Assembly: GCA_003519585.1 (NCBI GenBank) | Contig: DOWL01000111.1 | Span: 20,650-25,804, forward strand | Direction: 5' to 3' | Length of the DNA stretch: 5,155 bases | Origin: Nocardioides sp. | GTDB taxonomy: Bacteria; Actinomycetota; Actinomycetes; Propionibacteriales; Nocardioidaceae | In this document: positions 4,237-5,155 of the stretch, piece by piece | How positions within the stretch are numbered: position 1 is the stretch's first letter | How the letters are laid out: the number at the start of each line of letters is the position of its first letter | The notes under the pieces: generated by a model | Databases searched by the model: none | What the model was told of the DNA's origin: nothing | The model's input: the letters and a program-made list of their open reading frames with translations, nothing else | Translations under genes and position numbers: made by a program

Positions 4237-5155
4237 CGGTCGGGCAGTTCATCCGGCTCGACGGTGACGCCGGTGCGGACGTAGTGGAAGGCGGCCCGCA
4301 CCTGATCGAGAGGTACGCCGCGCAGCTCAGCCCACGCGAGGCGGTAGAGGGCGAGCTGGAGCGGGTCGGCATCCTGGTGCCGGTTGGTCTTCCAGTCGAC
4401 GAGCAGGAAGCCACCCTCTGGCTCGTCGTAGACCGCGTCGATCCGGCCACGCACCACCTGGCCGGCGAGCACCAGCGCGAACGACGCCTCGACGGCGTGC
4501 GGAACCCGGTCGGCGAACGGCCCCTTCTCGAACGCCGCGATCACGGCGTCGAGGTCTGGGTCGTCGGCGATGTCGAGATCGCCACGGCCGGGCAGGTCGT
4601 CGGGATCGAGCAACGGCTGCTGCGCGAAGCGGTCCTCGACCCACGCGTGGAACAAGGTCCCGAACCGCGCGGCGCGCGACGGTGGTCGGGGCATCGGCCG
4701 GGCCAGGTCGCGGGCGAACGCCGCGGGGTCCTCGCGCAGCCGGAGCACCGCGGAGGCCGAGAGGCTCGCGGGGAGGGGTACGCCGATGTCGGCGCGACGC
4801 TCCGAGCGCGCCTCAGCGACCAACCGCTCGACTTCGGCGTCCCACTCGGCCACCCTCGCCGCCTCGACCATGTCGAGCCCGTCGTCCTCGGCGCCGGGAT
4901 CGGCGAAGCGGACCAGGGCCGCTGCCTCGAGCCGGCGCCGAGGTTCGGCGCCAGGACCGGTCGGCGGCCACGGCCTGGACGGGTCCTCACCGTCGTACGG
5001 GTTGGGGTCGCCGCGCTCGGGCTTGTCGCGCCACTCCGGCTCCGGTTCCCCCCACTCGCCGAGCAGGTCGCGGATCGTCGATTGGTATTCGGAGGGGCCG
5101 AACGCCGTGGCGCGGGTCGACCAGAGGTAGGAGGTGACCGTGAGCCGGTGCGCGG
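4206..5155 (-). CDS. adnB: AdnB-like ATP-dependent helicase-nuclease, C-terminal part (start lies beyond the right edge)
   Basis: The last 315 residues of a large UvrD-family helicase with a RecB-type nuclease. The fragment opens with AHRLTVTSYLW, the tail of helicase motif VI. A proline- and acid-rich linker follows (about 30-75 of the fragment). The C-terminal nuclease has FGTLFHAWVE (His codon 4647-4649), GRIDAV (Asp 4437-4439), LLVDWKT (Asp 4395-4397, Lys 4389-4391) and QLALYRLAW (Gln 4356-4358, Tyr 4344-4346). This is the complete PD-(D/E)xK set of RecB/AddB/Adn nucleases, so the nuclease looks active. In mycobacteria AdnA and AdnB form a heterodimeric motor-nuclease that resects double-strand breaks; both subunits have this layout. 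The call as AdnB rests on being the gene nearest nudC, as Rv3201c is; AdnA would be expected just upstream, beyond the right edge. The stop is at 4206-4208. AdnA, or another AddA/RecB-like protein, cannot be excluded. Confidence 0.82.
   Translation of the reverse strand, partial: AHRLTVTSYLWSTRATAFGPSEYQSTIRDLLGEWGEPEPEWRDKPERGDPNPYDGEDPSRPWPPTGPGAEPRRRLEAAALVRFADPGAEDDGLDMVEAARVAEWDAEVERLVAEARSERRADIGVPLPASLSASAVLRLREDPAAFARDLARPMPRPPSRAARFGTLFHAWVEDRFAQQPLLDPDDLPGRGDLDIADDPDLDAVIAAFEKGPFADRVPHAVEASFALVLAGQVVRGRIDAVYDEPEGGFLLVDWKTNRHQDADPLQLALYRLAWAELRGVPLDQVRAAFHYVRTGVTVEPDELPDRQALEAMVEL

Noticed and set aside
4541..5137. Open frames of 149-186 codons overlapping adnB on both strands
   Set aside because: The adnB frame carries helicase motif VI remnants and a complete nuclease motif set; the others are Arg/Ser/Pro-rich composition artefacts.
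1..5155. Mobile elements, CRISPR arrays, tandem repeats, tRNA or a defence island
   Set aside because: No transposase or integrase signature, no spaced direct repeats and no tRNA-like fold was found. The helicase-nuclease fragment fits chromosomal AdnAB repair rather than a phage-defence system.

Overview
This is a high-GC window from a chromosome of an actinobacterium. The codons are strongly G/C-ending, GTG starts are frequent, a mycoredoxin is present, and the gene neighbourhood is typical of the phylum. The protein wording resembles Nocardioides or related Propionibacteriales, but the genus is an inference. Coding density is very high, and I see no mobile element, CRISPR array, rRNA or tRNA.

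Layout from left to right. (1) 1-1050, minus strand: the N-terminal part of a UvrD2-type SF1 DNA helicase. (2) 1155-1439, plus strand: a small mycoredoxin, divergent from the helicase. (3) 1481-2389, minus strand: a complete NudC-type NADH pyrophosphatase, convergent with mycoredoxin. (4) 2424-3128, plus strand: a DeoD-type purine nucleoside phosphorylase, divergent from nudC across only 34 bp. (5) 3172-4236, plus strand: a short flavin-containing monooxygenase-like FAD/NAD(P) oxidoreductase. (6) 4206-5155, minus strand: the C-terminal part of an AdnB-like helicase-nuclease, whose 3' end overlaps the oxidoreductase tail by 31 bp.

The order uvrD2 - mrx1 - nudC - adnB matches, from memory, the Mycobacterium tuberculosis block Rv3198c to Rv3201c. 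In this window deoD and the oxidoreductase sit where that genome carries a membrane channel-type gene (Rv3200c). The themes are DNA break processing (UvrD2, AdnB), mycothiol-dependent redox repair (Mrx1) and nucleotide/NAD turnover (NudC, DeoD).

The most informative non-coding signals are: a pair of back-to-back TANNNT -10 elements, each 7 nt from a GTG start, suggesting that nudC and deoD are both read as leaderless mRNAs; a GGAAC-N19-GTT element in the uvrD2/mrx1 gap that resembles a SigR/SigH thiol-stress promoter; and overlapping hairpins between the convergent mrx1 and nudC ends. I did not find a clearly novel defence or other undescribed system. Most of the window is a conserved core neighbourhood with one local insertion.
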